A stretch of DNA of 64,000 nucleotides from Zygnema cylindricum (taxonomy: Eukaryota > Streptophyta > Zygnematophyceae > Zygnematales > Zygnemataceae), in the NCBI GenBank assembly GCA_037447655.1, contig JBBHKE010002640.1, positions 62,001-126,000 of the forward strand, given 5' to 3'. Under the pieces are notes generated by a model. That model saw nothing but the letters and a program-made list of their open reading frames with translations. It searched no databases and was not told the DNA's origin. A program made the position numbers and the translations under genes. Position 1 is the stretch's first letter. Each line of letters starts with the position of its first letter. Shown here piece after piece: positions 34,085-45,172 of the stretch.

Positions 34085-35398
34085 ATGGTATCGGAGCTGT
34101 TACGCGTGACTCGACAGCATGGATGGACACGCGTATCCACTACAGAAATGTTGGCGCAATTTCTCAAGGAGTTGGAAAGTGTGAGATTACGGAACGCGCA
34201 GCTGAGTAACACCGTCACCGCCTTGGAATCGCGTCTAGGGGAGCGACCTCATGGAGGCGTAGAGAGAGACTCCCGGAGACCGAAATTAAGACTTCCCGAT
34301 GAGTTTGACCCTGCAAGACACAAGAACCTTGACTCATGGCTATTCTCCGTGGCTAACTTTCTCGAGAATTTTTCTAGCCTATCGGACCGTGAGAAGATTG
34401 ACTACGCGTGTGGTCTTCTTAAAGGGGCAGCGGGGGCTGGGTGGAGAACATTGGTAGAGGACGATGAGTCACCGATCGTCTGGGGGCTATTCGTTCAACT
34501 CCTCCGCGACAGTTTGCAGCCCGTCAACACGATAAAGGCGGCGAGAGATAAGATCGCAGTATTGAAGCAACGAACTTCAGTGATGGAGTTTACGCAGCGG
34601 TTCTTGGAGTGTAAAGTTCAAATACCTACGATGACGGAGGATGAAGCCGTGGATCTCTTTGTGAAGGGGCTTAAGTTGTCTATTCGTAGAGATGTGGAAC
34701 AATGGCTTGCACAGGAAAGCACGACTCCTCCTCTCTCAGCAATCATCCAGTTTGCAGAGCGGACCGATTCGGTCAACTTTAACCTCGGGAGACCTTATCA
34801 CTACGGGTCGAGCAGTAGCGGAGGAAACCGGAGAAACGAAGGTCCAACGCCCATGGAGCTCGGTGAAATTAATGAGGATAAGGAAGCGCTCAACGTCCTG
34901 CGGAAAAAGAAGAAAACCACCAAGACCAAGACCAATGACTTGTACCCCGAGGAAATCCAGCGGAGGAGGCAAAATGGCCTATGCTTCCAGTGCGGTTCTC
35001 CAGATCATATGGCCCGAGAGTGTCCAAAACAGAAAGTTACCAAAAAGGGAAAACTTACCGTTATGTGGTTAGCCGGTGAAGGAGGAGACCCTTTGATATT
35101 TCGGGGTCAAATAGGAGTAAGTGTAGTTAACTTCATGGTGGAATCCGGAGCATCGCGGAACTTCATTAACGAGGCAACGGTGAAAAGGTTGAAACTTCCT
35201 CTTGTGGTACTAAATGATCATCAGTCGGTACAATTGGCCGACGGAAGTTCCTTATCCATTACCCATCGTACCCCGAGGTTATGCGTCGGCATTGGGAAAT
35301 TCCGATGGAACGACACGCTTCATGTATTACCTCTTGGGGACCATGAGGTAATCTTGGGGAAACTGTGGCTGCAAAAATGGAATCCGACAATTGATTAG
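34085..35398 (+). pseudogene. Gypsy-2 Gag and protease
   Basis: The ATG at 34085 directly follows the LTR and overlaps the primer site (MVSEL is encoded by ATGGTATCGGAGCTG). A coiled-coil (ESVRLRNAQLSNTVTALESR) is followed by the Gag domain (FSSLSDREKIDYACGLLKGA), a basic KKKKTTKTKT linker and one zinc knuckle CFQCGSPDHMAREC at 34984-35025. Protease follows: the active site reads VESGAS where D-S/T-G is expected, so D is replaced by E, then ILGKLWLQKWNP. A TAG at 35396 replaces the Trp seen in Gypsy-1. Otherwise 438 codons are open. Confidence 0.92.
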
Positions 35399-37096
35399 AG
35401 AAGTGGCGCCATTAGAGTGAAGAAAGGTGAAGAAGAGTTCGAGGTAAAAATGGGAGCGGCTGGTAAAGGAGCGGAAGAGGGACGCCTGCTTTCAGCCTTA
35501 CAGCTTAAGAGGGCACTCAAGAAAGGGGAAACGATTGGTATGGCGGTCGTCCTGCCAATGGAGGAGGCAAACGAGGAGATCCCGGAAGAATGGAAGAAGA
35601 AGGACCCCGACTTCGACTCCAAAGGAAGTGACGACATTGGAAAGACTTCCGAAGAGGCCCCGGAAGTCGTGACAAAACTTCTCGAGGAGTACGCAGATGT
35701 ATATCCCTCGAAGCTCCCCAAATGATTACCTCCGAAGCGTGAAGTAGACCATAGAATAGAGCTTGTTCCTGGAGCAGTACTCCCGGCTAATCGGATGTAC
35801 AAGATGAGCTACAACGAGTTGGATGAATTGAAAAAGTAACTCGCGGAGTTGGTCGAAGCCGGAGCAATCAAACGAAGCACGTCACCGTATAAAGCCCCCG
35901 TTCTCTTTGTGAACAAGAAAGATGGAGGTTTCCGTATGTGTGTAGACTACCGAGCGCTGAACAAGTTAACGGTGAAGAATGCGTACCCCCTACCGAAGAT
36001 AGACGAATTGTTGGATCGACTTCGAGGTGCCAAATATTTTTCGAAAATAGACTTGCGGAGCGGCTACCACCAGATCAGAATTGCCGAGGAGGATGTGGAA
36101 AAGACGGCGTTCAGAACTCGATACGGTCATTTCCAGTTTCGGGTAATGCCGTTCGGGTTGACTAACACACCGGCGACCTTTATGCATTTAATGAATTCCA
36201 TCTTTCGGCAATATCTGGACGCGTTTGTGTTCGTCTTCTTAGATGACATATTGGTGTATAGCCGAACGAAGGAAGAGCATATGAAGCACTTACGGACGGT
36301 CCTACAAGTTCTTGAGGAGCATAAGTTATACGCAAAAAGAAGTAAATGTGATTTCTTCAAGGAGAATATTGATTTTTTAGGCCATGTGGTGAGCCGGAAC
36401 GGAATCGCAGTGGATCCAAACAAGACAAAGGCCGTTAAGGAGTGGTCGCAGCCGGCAAATATCACGGAGTTACAGAGCTTTCTAGGACTATGCTCCTATT
36501 ATCGACGTTTTGTCGAAGGTTTCACAAAAATCGCTGCACCGCTCACATAATTGCTCAAAAATGATGTGCCCTATGATTGGAAAGCGGCGCAAGGAGCAGC
36601 TTTTAACACGCTAAAGGAGCGGTTGGTTACCGCCCCTGTGTTAGCTGTTCCCGATCTGGACTTACCTTGAACGATAATTACCGACGCTAGCGATACGGCT
36701 ATTGGAGCGATCCTTCCGCAAGATGAAGGAAAAGGCCTTCAACCCATCGCCTACGACAGTTAAAAACTAAAGGCAGCAGAGCTGAACTGGGCCACCCATG
36801 AGAAAGAGACAATAGCTATCATCAATGCGCTGGAGGTTTGGAAGTGTTACGTTCAGGGGAAACGGATCATGGTTATCACGGATCACCACGCATTACAATA
36901 TCTCCAAACCCAGCCGAAGTTGTCCAAGAAACAAGTGCGATGGATGACGTTTCTGCAGACCTTCGGTCCGGAACTTGCTATAGAATATAAGCCGGGCAAA
37001 ACGAACCCGGCGGATGTGCTGTGAAGAAGACCCGACGTCGCTGCGCCCGTGGCGGAGTAGCGACCGCAAGCATCGCAGCATGGGAATATAAGCTCT
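35399..37096 (+). pseudogene. Gypsy-2 reverse transcriptase and RNase H
   Basis: Same frame as Gag. RT at about 35820-36550 has [51 protein letters not shown] and the catalytic [10 protein letters not shown] at about 36233-36262, then [20 protein letters not shown]. RNase H at about 36670-37020 has [11 protein letters not shown] and [19 protein letters not shown]. Stops at about 35723, 35838, 36548, 36669, 36761 and 37021 interrupt it. No frameshift is seen. Confidence 0.9.
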
Positions 37097-38610
37097 GTGA
37101 AGGAGAACATTGCAGCGTCGACCCCAGCGCAAGATCCAAAACTCAGCACAGTCACCAGTACGGTGCAGGTGGACGAACAGTGGTTAAGTCAAATAAAGGC
37201 CGCCTACGACGACGATGATGCACTAAAGGAACTCATCAAACGGAAGGTACTCGTTCGAACCGCCAATGGTATGTGGCGGTACAGACCAAGTCAGACAACA
37301 CGTCTTTATGTGCCAACAAATACGGAACTTCGTCACACGATTCTTAAAATGAATCACGACGAGCCGCTCAGTGGACATTTTGAGCGGGATAAAACAACCG
37401 CACGTGTCGCTGATGTGTATTACTGGCCAAACATGACTCGAGACATTGCAGAATATGTCCGGACGTGTGACTTGTGTAATAGGAACAAATCGGATTTAGG
37501 GCAACAAGGTCTATTACAACCCCTTCCAATACCATATGTTCCTTGGGAGGCGATCTCGATGGATTTCATCGTGGCCCTTCCCCGGACGAAGGAGGGCTAC
37601 GACTCAATCTTTGTCGTCGTGGATTACCTGACGAAGATGGCACATTTTCTACCTACGTCCACCACAGCTACTGCACGAGATATCGCGGACTAATTCTTTC
37701 AGGAGATATTCGGCCATCACGGACTTCCAAAAAACATCGTCAGCGACCGCGATCGTAAATTCGTGAGCCACTTTTGGCAAAATATATTTGCGTTATGTGG
37801 CACGGAGCTGGCCATGTCCACAGCCTACCACCCTCAAACTGATGGTCAGACTGAAAGGGTGAATCAAACTTTGGAGGAAGCGTTGCGGGCTTATGTCTTG
37901 GTGCACCAAACGGATTTGGTAAACCATTTAACGGCAATCGAGGTAGCATACAACACTGCAGTGCACTCATCAACAAATGCTACGCCATTCTCCCTTAATG
38001 GACGACAACCCACTCTTCCCCAAAACTTATTAGTAGCGGACTGCCAAACACTGGCAGCTCTGGACTTTGCCAAAACGTTGCAAGGAAACCTGGAAAAGGC
38101 GGCCAAGGCGCTCCAAATGGCTAAGGATCGTCAAAAGGCGTAGGCCGACGCCCACCGGAAGGAAACCGTCTTCTGCGTGGGGAACAAGGTTCGCCTTAAT
38201 ATAGCAAACCTCTCCTTGCCGGGTGACCTCTCTAAGAAGTTGGCACCAAGGTTCACACGCCCATTCACAATTTTTTCCCGTGTGGGCGACGTGGCTTACA
38301 AGTTGGATGTCTCGACGGATTGGCATATCCACAATGTTTTCCATGTTTCCCTTCTTAAACCATTCCGCGATCCTGATTCAATGTTCCCTAATCGACGACG
38401 GTATACTCCTTTACCACCCGTTCAAGGAACCTCGGACGAGTATGAGGTGGAGGAGATCCTTCAGTCACGCCACTCTCGGAATTCCAACTCCACCCAATAC
38501 TTGGTGCGTTGGAAGGGATACGGTGCTGAGGACGACTCTTGGGTGGACGGGATGGATCTACATTCCCCGGAGTTGCTGCGCCGGTTTCAGGGGAGTGCGG
38601 ACACTCAACT
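37097..38610 (+). pseudogene. Gypsy-2 integrase with C-terminal chromodomain
   Basis: The HHCC zinc finger includes HDEPLSGHFERDKTTARV and CDLCNRNK. The catalytic core has [20 protein letters not shown], then SDRDRKFVSHFW and AYHPQTDGQTERVNQTLEEA. The GPF/GPY-like module is KLAPRFTRPFTIFSRVGDVAY and the chromodomain is YEVEEILQSRHSRN...YLVRWKGYGAEDDSWV at about 38440-38595, with the aromatic-cage residues Y, W and W present. TAA at 37691 and TAG at 38142 interrupt it. The chromodomain identifies a chromovirus-type Ty3 element, where the domain guides integration to modified histones (family knowledge). Confidence 0.92.
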
Positions 38611-39106
38611 TTACCGGAGGGGCAATCGCAGCGGTGGCAACAAAGGAGCGAATCGCCGCAACAAAGGAGCGAATCGCAATGTCGCAACCATCGCAATCAT
38701 CTTGGGGATGCGGCAAAGGACCGCAGCGGCGATGTTACCACACCGCAGCGCTGTAGCAGCGCAGCCACCGCAGCGCAACATGGTTACGATGACGTCAGAG
38801 GATCGCAGCACCACCGCTGCGCTGACAGGAAAGCGCAACGGCGCAATTGTGTTTCACTATGTGGGTAACGAGGAACCCTCAGTTTCGCCGCAGCAGCGCA
38901 GTTTTATAAATGAAGGACGCTGCGATACCCTCGCACGCTGCGACGCTTCGCAAAGTCCAAAAGTGAAACCCTCAACCCCCGTGAATAAAGCCGCCATCCG
39001 TCCTCAAGACCAACCTAGTCTCGGCAGCTTCGAAATTGCTTCTCTCCGCACAATCAGTTTACCTTCGCTTTTGGAATTACCGAAATTGTCTGGTTCAGCA
39101 GTGTCT

Positions 39107-40378
39107 ATGGCGTCGTCGTCCTCTCCACCACCGAAAAGGAGGAGACTGGTACGGGTAGGACAAGAATATCCAAACCGTCCCGAGAGATTGTTAAGGGCGG
39201 CGGAGGCCATGGTGGAAACAAGCAGGCGAAAAGAAGTAGAAGTGGAGCCGGAACCTGAGGAAAGTGCCAGTAGCGAGGCATCACCGGCAGGGACCAGTGG
39301 AGGGGAGGGGTCAAAAAACTCACAAGACCCTGAATACACTCCAACCTGGGAAGGTGATCAAGAATTTAAAGAAGATCATGAGCTATCGAAGGCGGAGGAA
39401 ACGGAACGAGAACCAACGCCTCCGCCAATTGAAGAGCGCGCCTCAGATCTAGAGGTGATGCGGGACCCAAACAAGGAAAGTACCGCGGACGAGTAGTTGT
39501 TTGAAAGCGCGGAAAAGAAGGCAGAGGCACAATACCCCAGTGGCGACGATGTGTTCCTCTTGCGAGGGAACGAAAGAGATCCGGAGGAGGAAAGTGAACA
39601 GGGAGAGGAAATTCCCGACTACCTCTTCCTACTACCGGTCGACACCCAGCATCCGGGCCTCCCCTTTGCTTCGCCAAAAGGTTTTATTGGAACCCCTCGG
39701 AGTGGCCCGAGGAATGGCGTAAAGGGAAGCCTGGAGATCCTATCCGTATTCCTGCCGACGTTCCGTCACACCCAGCGTGGAATTTCATGCTGACAAAAGA
39801 CCTGAAAATAATCATAAGGGTTATATGCAGCTAAACCCTCACGCCTTACCGTTCGTGGAAGTGGTAGAGGACAACTACAGGTACAGGATTGATGTTCCCG
39901 GGTTACTCCGTCATTATCACCCGTGGGATGTCCGCCTCCACGACATCATCTCTAGAGCGGAGGTCACCCCTGAGGTGCGGGTACTCAAGTTGGCTCAAAA
40001 GAATCCTGTGCAGCGCGCTCGAGCTGCAAAGAAACACGTGTCCTTTAAGTTACGGAAGGTACCTCGGTGGGAACCGGCGGACAAAGAAGCGGAGGAAGCT
40101 TCCCCAGTGGCCGATCCTAAAGAACCCCGGATTTCGGCACCCGAGGAGCCTGCACCGGCGGACGTTCCGCCGCGACCCGAAGTACCCGAGGTTGAGGAAG
40201 GGGAAGATCAGGTTCGGGAACGAATCACTCGGCGGCGGTTGGCAGCTGCAGATCGTCACATCGCGTTACTGGAGACTCGATGTTAACAGCTCCAAAATCA
40301 ACTCGACGCCCTTCGCCAAGAGTTGAAGAGTATCGCGAGGAAACATATGACATACTCCGGCAACTGCAGTTTCCGTGA
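39107..40378 (+). pseudogene. Gypsy-2 ORF3: extra conserved ORF downstream of the chromodomain
   Basis: Unrecognised protein of about 423 codons between pol and the 3' LTR. It starts MASSSSPPPKRRRLVRVGQE, an NLS-like basic cluster after a Ser/Pro stretch. Next come an acidic Glu/Pro region, a central conserved block (LNPHALPFVEVVEDNYRYRI, DVPGLLRHYHPWDVRLHDII), a basic RARAAKKHVSFKLRKVPRW segment, a Pro/Glu linker and a C-terminal helix RRRLAAADRHIALLETRC with heptad-like leucines. No signal peptide or membrane segment, so it is not a typical env. It is in frame with pol upstream, with no stop between 38144 and 39495. TAG at 39494, TAA at 40284 and a deletion near 40325 interrupt it. Gypsy-1 carries a homologue. 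Confidence 0.8.
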
Positions 40379-40423
40379 GTCAATCAAAGTTCAGCGGGAC
40401 GCTGAATACTTAGTGGGAGGCAC

Positions 40424-40928
40424 TGTAACAGGGTTACAGAATTCGGTACTTAGTGGCTAGGGCTAGCTGCTATAGTTGCGATTTCAAAGCAGCGCAGTTG
40501 CGATTATAGAGTAACGCAGCTGCGATTCCAGACCAGCGCAGCATAGCAACATAGCAACTTAGCGGCATAACAACTTAGTAGCGCAGCAGCGTTGCAGCGC
40601 AGCATAGCAACGCCGCAGAATGTAGATTGAGCTGTATAGTTCTAAAAGGAAGTTTTGGATAGATCTCGGTTGATCGTGAAGGTCCACGTGTACAACTGTA
40701 TAGTACTAAGTTGACTAGCAGTTAGTTAGTTTAAATAGCCGAGTAAGACCTAGTGAATGACACCTCAAGTAGACCTACATAGCCAGCGCAACCTTGTACT
40801 CTCTTTCAAGTAATAAAACACAATCTTGTCTGTGAGTTTTGTGTGCTCCTGCTGTTGCTACGGGAAGATCCTTGGTGTTTTGTGCTATGCATTGTGACGG
40901 GTTGTGGTGTATTGTTGCCTCTTTTACA
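40424..40928 (+). repeat. Gypsy-2 3' LTR
   Basis: 505 bp, TGTAACAGGG to CTCTTTTACA, preceded by a TTAGTGGGAGGCAC purine-rich tract. It differs from the 5' LTR at roughly 10% of the first 250 positions by eye. Confidence 0.9.
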
Positions 40929-40933
40929 TTTTC

Positions 40934-43219
40934 CTTTAGCATCTAGTTTCCAATTTTTCCTATCCGTGTCAAGACTCTAAACTTGGCTACCAAATACTTT
41001 AAGGTGTGAGATATCTGGTTTCCTTCCAACCCATCTCTTATAAGGTGTCACTCCCTTTACAGCTGAGGTAAGGACTCTATTGTTAATGTAGTTGGCAGAG
41101 TTCATTGCTTCTGCCCAAAATCTATTTCCTATTTTCTTGTCTGCCAACATACTGTGTACGCTATCTCTTAGTGTTCGATTCAACCTCTCAGCTACCCCAT
41201 TTTGTTCCAGGTTATATGGTACAGTTTTCTCGTGCTGCACTCCCTCATCTCTTAGATATTCCTCAAACTCGTTAGAGGTATATTCCCCCCCATTATCACT
41301 TCTTATCCTCTTAATGGGTGTTTCATGCAACTTCTCACCCCAAGCTTTATATTCTTTGAAGTAAGTTGATGCTTCAGACTTTTTTTTCAGAAAGTAGACT
41401 CTAGAGTATCTAGACCAGTCATCAGTTATTTTCATCATAAACCTCTTTCCTCCAACCGAAGGTACTTTTGCAGGTCCCGAAATATCTCTGTGGACCAAAT
41501 CTAACACTTTCTCACCTCTATATAGGGCGGCTTTGCGAAAGGGAAGTCTGTGAGCCTTACCTTGAGCACAACCACTACAATCATCCATCATTTCATTATC
41601 CCCAAACTGAATGCCATCTCTACCCCAAGCTTTTTCATTTCCCTTAACCTATCAAAATGCACATGCCCCAACCGCTTATGCCAAATCATCACCTTAGGAA
41701 CACCAACATAGTAAGCATTCTTCTTTTCATTACTCAAGTTAAGCCTAAACATTCCTTGGCTACCCTTATCTGCTGTGAAGTAAACTTCATCCCCATACTT
41801 AGCTGTAAAGACTCCCTTTCTAGTGAAGGTATCAAACTCTTTGTCATCTAACACAAACGTAGAAACAATATTTTTACTCAGCTGAGGAATGTAAAGTACA
41901 TCTGAGAATGTAAGTATAGAAGTCTTACCCTCCACTAAGACTTTCAGATCTACTGATCCCACTAGATTTGTAGTAACCACTCTCCCATCCCCATACTCTA
42001 TCTCTACAGTAGGAATCTTTCTTAACTTAGTGAAGAGTTTTTTATCACGACACATATGCATGGATGCACCTGAGTCGATGATCCATCCTTCCTGTAGAGC
42101 TTCCCGGATTGCTCCAAGGGCACACTTTTGCCTTCGAGGAATCTCCTTCTCCTCCAGACTCTCGTCAAGAAGAAGCTCCCCATCCTCCTTAGAGGACTCG
42201 TCCTCGGTTTCTCCTGACACTTTTGTAACCACAAGTGCCTTTTTCTTACCTCTGGAAGAACCCCCTCCTCGGTTCTCTTGGAGCCTCAGCTCTGATAGCT
42301 TCACACAATCTGCAATAAAGTGTCCCGGCTTTTTGCAATAATGACAAAGACCCTTTGGGGGCCTCTGTCCCCCACAATGATCTCTCTCCCCCCTATAAGG
42401 TTTCTTCGGGTTCTTCCCCCATCGGTCCCCTCTAGCTGCTAGAGCTTGAATGCTCTTTCCTCCTCTCCTAATCTCCATTGTATTTTCCTGCACAAGTATC
42501 ATCCTGACTACTGTGTTCCATTTCGATGAACTATCAGGCATTCACTGTACTCGGTACACTATGTTTTCGAACTCATCTGGTAATTTCATGATAAGGGTGT
42601 TAACTTTCATTTTCATTGTACCTGTCCACCCGGCACTTTCCATTTCCATATACAAACAAGAAACATCATTACAGTAATCTAACATCTTTCCTCCTTTGTA
42701 AGTGTAACTCACTAGCTTTTGCTCAGCCAACTAGAGCTCTTGAATAGTTCCAGCACTATAAATCTCCACCAAACTCATCCACAACTCCTCGGCCTTGTAT
42801 ATGTGAAGATGAGGAGTGGCCAAACCTTGAGTGAGGTGCCTCAGAATGAAGTTCTTGGCAGCCATGTTTACATCCTCCCACATTTGAGTATCGTTCTCCA
42901 CGGTCTTCACGGTCGCTGCTCCCGATACTGTGGCAATAGGAGTGAGGGGTGTCTCCTTCCCTTTCCCCTTTTCGGACACACTGCTGTCCCTATCATCTGC
43001 CTCCTCCGCTGAGGCAACCGTTGTTGCAGGAAACCTTACTCCCCCAAATCTTGGTGGAGTTCCCGAAGGTGGAAGTTTCACTTGTCCACTAACAATACCC
43101 CATTATCATTTTTCACACAAAGCTCCCATCATCATGGCTTCCCAATAGATGAACCCAAATCCATTGAAGGTGGGCACCCTAGAGGGTGGGCCCATAATCT
43201 GCAATTCTGTGTCCTCCAT
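40934..43219 (-). pseudogene. Copia-B2 gag, protease and integrase (5' part of gag-pol)
   Basis: The ATG at 43219-43217 is in the LTR; Gag begins MEDTELQIMGPPSRVPTFNG and meets a stop near 43110. It continues through PPRFGGVRF, a knuckle CHYCKKPGHFIADC near 42330 and basic/acidic linkers. Protease WIIDSGASMHMC at about 42060-42100. GAG pre-integrase IWHKRLGHVHFDR near 41670. Integrase MMKITDDWSRYSRVYF, IRSDNGGEYTSNEF (about 41280) and LEQNGVAERLNRTL (about 41180). Stops occur at 42541 and 42731 with a shift near 41590. The frame is cut at 40933 by Gypsy-2. Confidence 0.9.
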
Positions 43220-44203
43220 TGGACCACAGAATACAAGAAGCCTCTAGATAGTATTTAACTAACCCACTTTAAGCCACAACAACTGCTGCCCTAGAAGGCA
43301 AACAGACATTTTGACTTCACCCTTCTGTAGCCTCGACTCCCCTGAGTCTGTAGCAAAATGAATCACTGAAAACGGCCAACGACCCGATAAGTTATGAGCC
43401 GGCAAAAATGCCAATTTATACAAGGCTCTCTTAGAGAGAGTGGTGTCTATCTACCAAAATTTCCTAAGTCCTAAATCTCTCTCATAACCCCTATCTAGTA
43501 AAGTACGAACCAATCATATTACTGTAAAGTACAGAAAGGTACTACGGCCGATGTCCTTTCTGTACGGCCGGTGTACGACAAGGCTACTGAGTGGACGCGT
43601 GTCATTTTTCCACTCGTTCGTATATTCTCCGGAATTCTCGAGACCGAATGTCATCCTTCCACGCGGCGCCACGTCATGCCACGTCCCTAAAATCCAAAGT
43701 GACCATTCCACGATCTCGGCGATGATGTGTGCCGTCGGATTAAATCCGACATTAAATGTTAACCGTTTAAAACAAATGTCCGTTTCATTTGTTTCGTGCG
43801 AAATGACGTTCGCACTAAACCTTAACAAGTTATATGTTCGTTTCGTCCATATTTCAGTTAAATCATTTAGTGTAATACAATAGTTTAAATATAAATGAAA
43901 CCCTATATCATCTAACGGACTTCTACGACAAACTAGTTAGAGCTAACGGCTACGTCGCGCTCTACCGGTCGGGGGTTCGAGTCTTGCCGGACTCAACCTT
44001 TTGTTGAGAGTGATTTAAGTCACTCTTTAGTCCTTCCATAGAGCTGAGGCAGCCATGGCTCCATCGCCCTCTCTCTTATTCAGTGACAACAACAAGTATG
44101 GGGGAAAGAGAGAAGAGATGGAGGCAGGCTGCCATCATTTTCTATATATGTTTCCGCTAATTTATTTTAGACCTAGAATATACAAAAACTACTTATTTCA
44201 ACA
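43200..44203 (-). repeat. Copia-B2 5' LTR
   Basis: 1,004 bp. The hairpin with arms 43204-43214 and 43221-43232 encloses the gag ATG. A GTAC hairpin with perfect 11-bp arms lies at 43529-43539 and 43555-43565. The tRNA-like block spans about 43915-43995 with its B box at 43974-43984. Confidence 0.9.
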
Positions 44204-45172
44204 TTTACGCAGCGGTTCTTTGAGTGCAAAGTTCAAATACCTACGATGACGGAGGATGAAGCCGTGGAACGCTACGTGAAGGGGCTTAAATTGTCTATTC
44301 GTAGGGATGTGGATCAATGGCTTGCTCGAGAAAACACGACTCCTACTCTCTCGGCAATCATCCAGTTTGCGGAGCGGACCGGTTTGGTCGACTTTAACCT
44401 CCGAAGACCTTATCGCTACGGGTCGAGCATTAGCGGAGGAAACCGAAGAGACGAAGGTCCAACCCCCATGGAGCTCGGCTTAATTAATGAGGATAAGGAA
44501 GTGGTCAACGTCCTGCGGAGAAAGAAGAAACCTACCAAGACCAAGACCAATGACTTATCCCCCGAGGAATTCCAGCGGAAGAGGCAAAATGGCCTATGCT
44601 TCCAGTGCGGTTCCCCAGATCATATGGCTCGAGAATGATCAAAACGTAAAGGTCCCAAAAAGGGAAAACTTACCGTTATGAGGTTAGCCGATGAAGGAGG
44701 AGACCTTTTGATATTTCGGGGTCAAATTAGAATGAGCGCAGCTAACTTCATGGTGGACTCCAGAGCATCGGGGAACTTCATTAACGAGGCAACGGTGAAA
44801 AGGTTGAAACTTCCTCTTGTGGTATTAAAGGACCATCAGTCGGTAGAATTGGCCGACGGAAGTTCCTTAACGATTACCCATCGTACCCCGAGGTTACCCG
44901 TCGCCATTGAGAAATTCCGATGGTACGACACACTTCGTGTATTACCTCTTGGGGACCATGAGGTAATCTTGGGTAAGCCGTGGCTGCAAAAATGGAACCC
45001 AGTGATCGATTGGAGAAGTGGCACCATGAGAGTGAAGAAAGATGAAGAAGAGTTTGAGGTAAAAGTGGGAGCGGCTCGTAAGGGAGCGGAAGTGGGACGC
45101 CTACTTTTAACCTTACAGCTTAAGAGGGAACTCAAGAAAGGGGAAATGATTGTTATGGCGGTCGTCTAGCCA
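44204..45172 (+). pseudogene. Gypsy-1 gag C-terminus and protease
   Basis: Resumes exactly where 30504 stopped: TQRFFECKVQIPTMTEDEAV, a KKKPTKTKT basic linker and CFQCGSPDHMARE at the zinc knuckle, where the last Cys codon is replaced by TGA (44636-44638). Protease from 44678: the active site reads VDSRAS, so the essential Gly of D-S-G is replaced by Arg, followed by ILGKPWLQKWNPVIDW. TAG at 45167. Confidence 0.88.

Larger units (their letters stand above)
33590..40928 (+). mobile_element. Gypsy-2, chromodomain Ty3/gypsy retrotransposon
   Basis: LTRs at 33590-34084 and 40424-40928 enclose a complete set of gag, protease, RT, RNase H, integrase, chromodomain and a further ORF3. TTTTC at 33585-33589 and 40929-40933 is a perfect target duplication; removing the element rejoins the Copia-B2 integrase frame. 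It is of the same family as Gypsy-1. About seven nonsense codons inactivate it. Confidence 0.94.
30510..44203 (-). mobile_element. Copia-B2, Ty1/copia retrotransposon (interrupted)
   Basis: LTRs at 30510-31514 and 43200-44203 flank a minus-strand gag-pol. TTTAC at 30505-30509 and 44204-44208 is a perfect target duplication, inserted in Gypsy-1 gag. The polypurine tract TAAGGGGGT abuts the 3' LTR at 31515-31523. The primer site is GATTATGGGCCCACC. Gypsy-2 interrupts pol at 33589. Without it the element is about 6.35 kb. Stops and frameshifts inactivate it. Confidence 0.93.

Noticed and set aside
39107-40378. Envelope gene of an errantivirus-like element
   Set aside because: No signal peptide, transmembrane helix or furin-like site; NLS-like and coiled-coil features point elsewhere.
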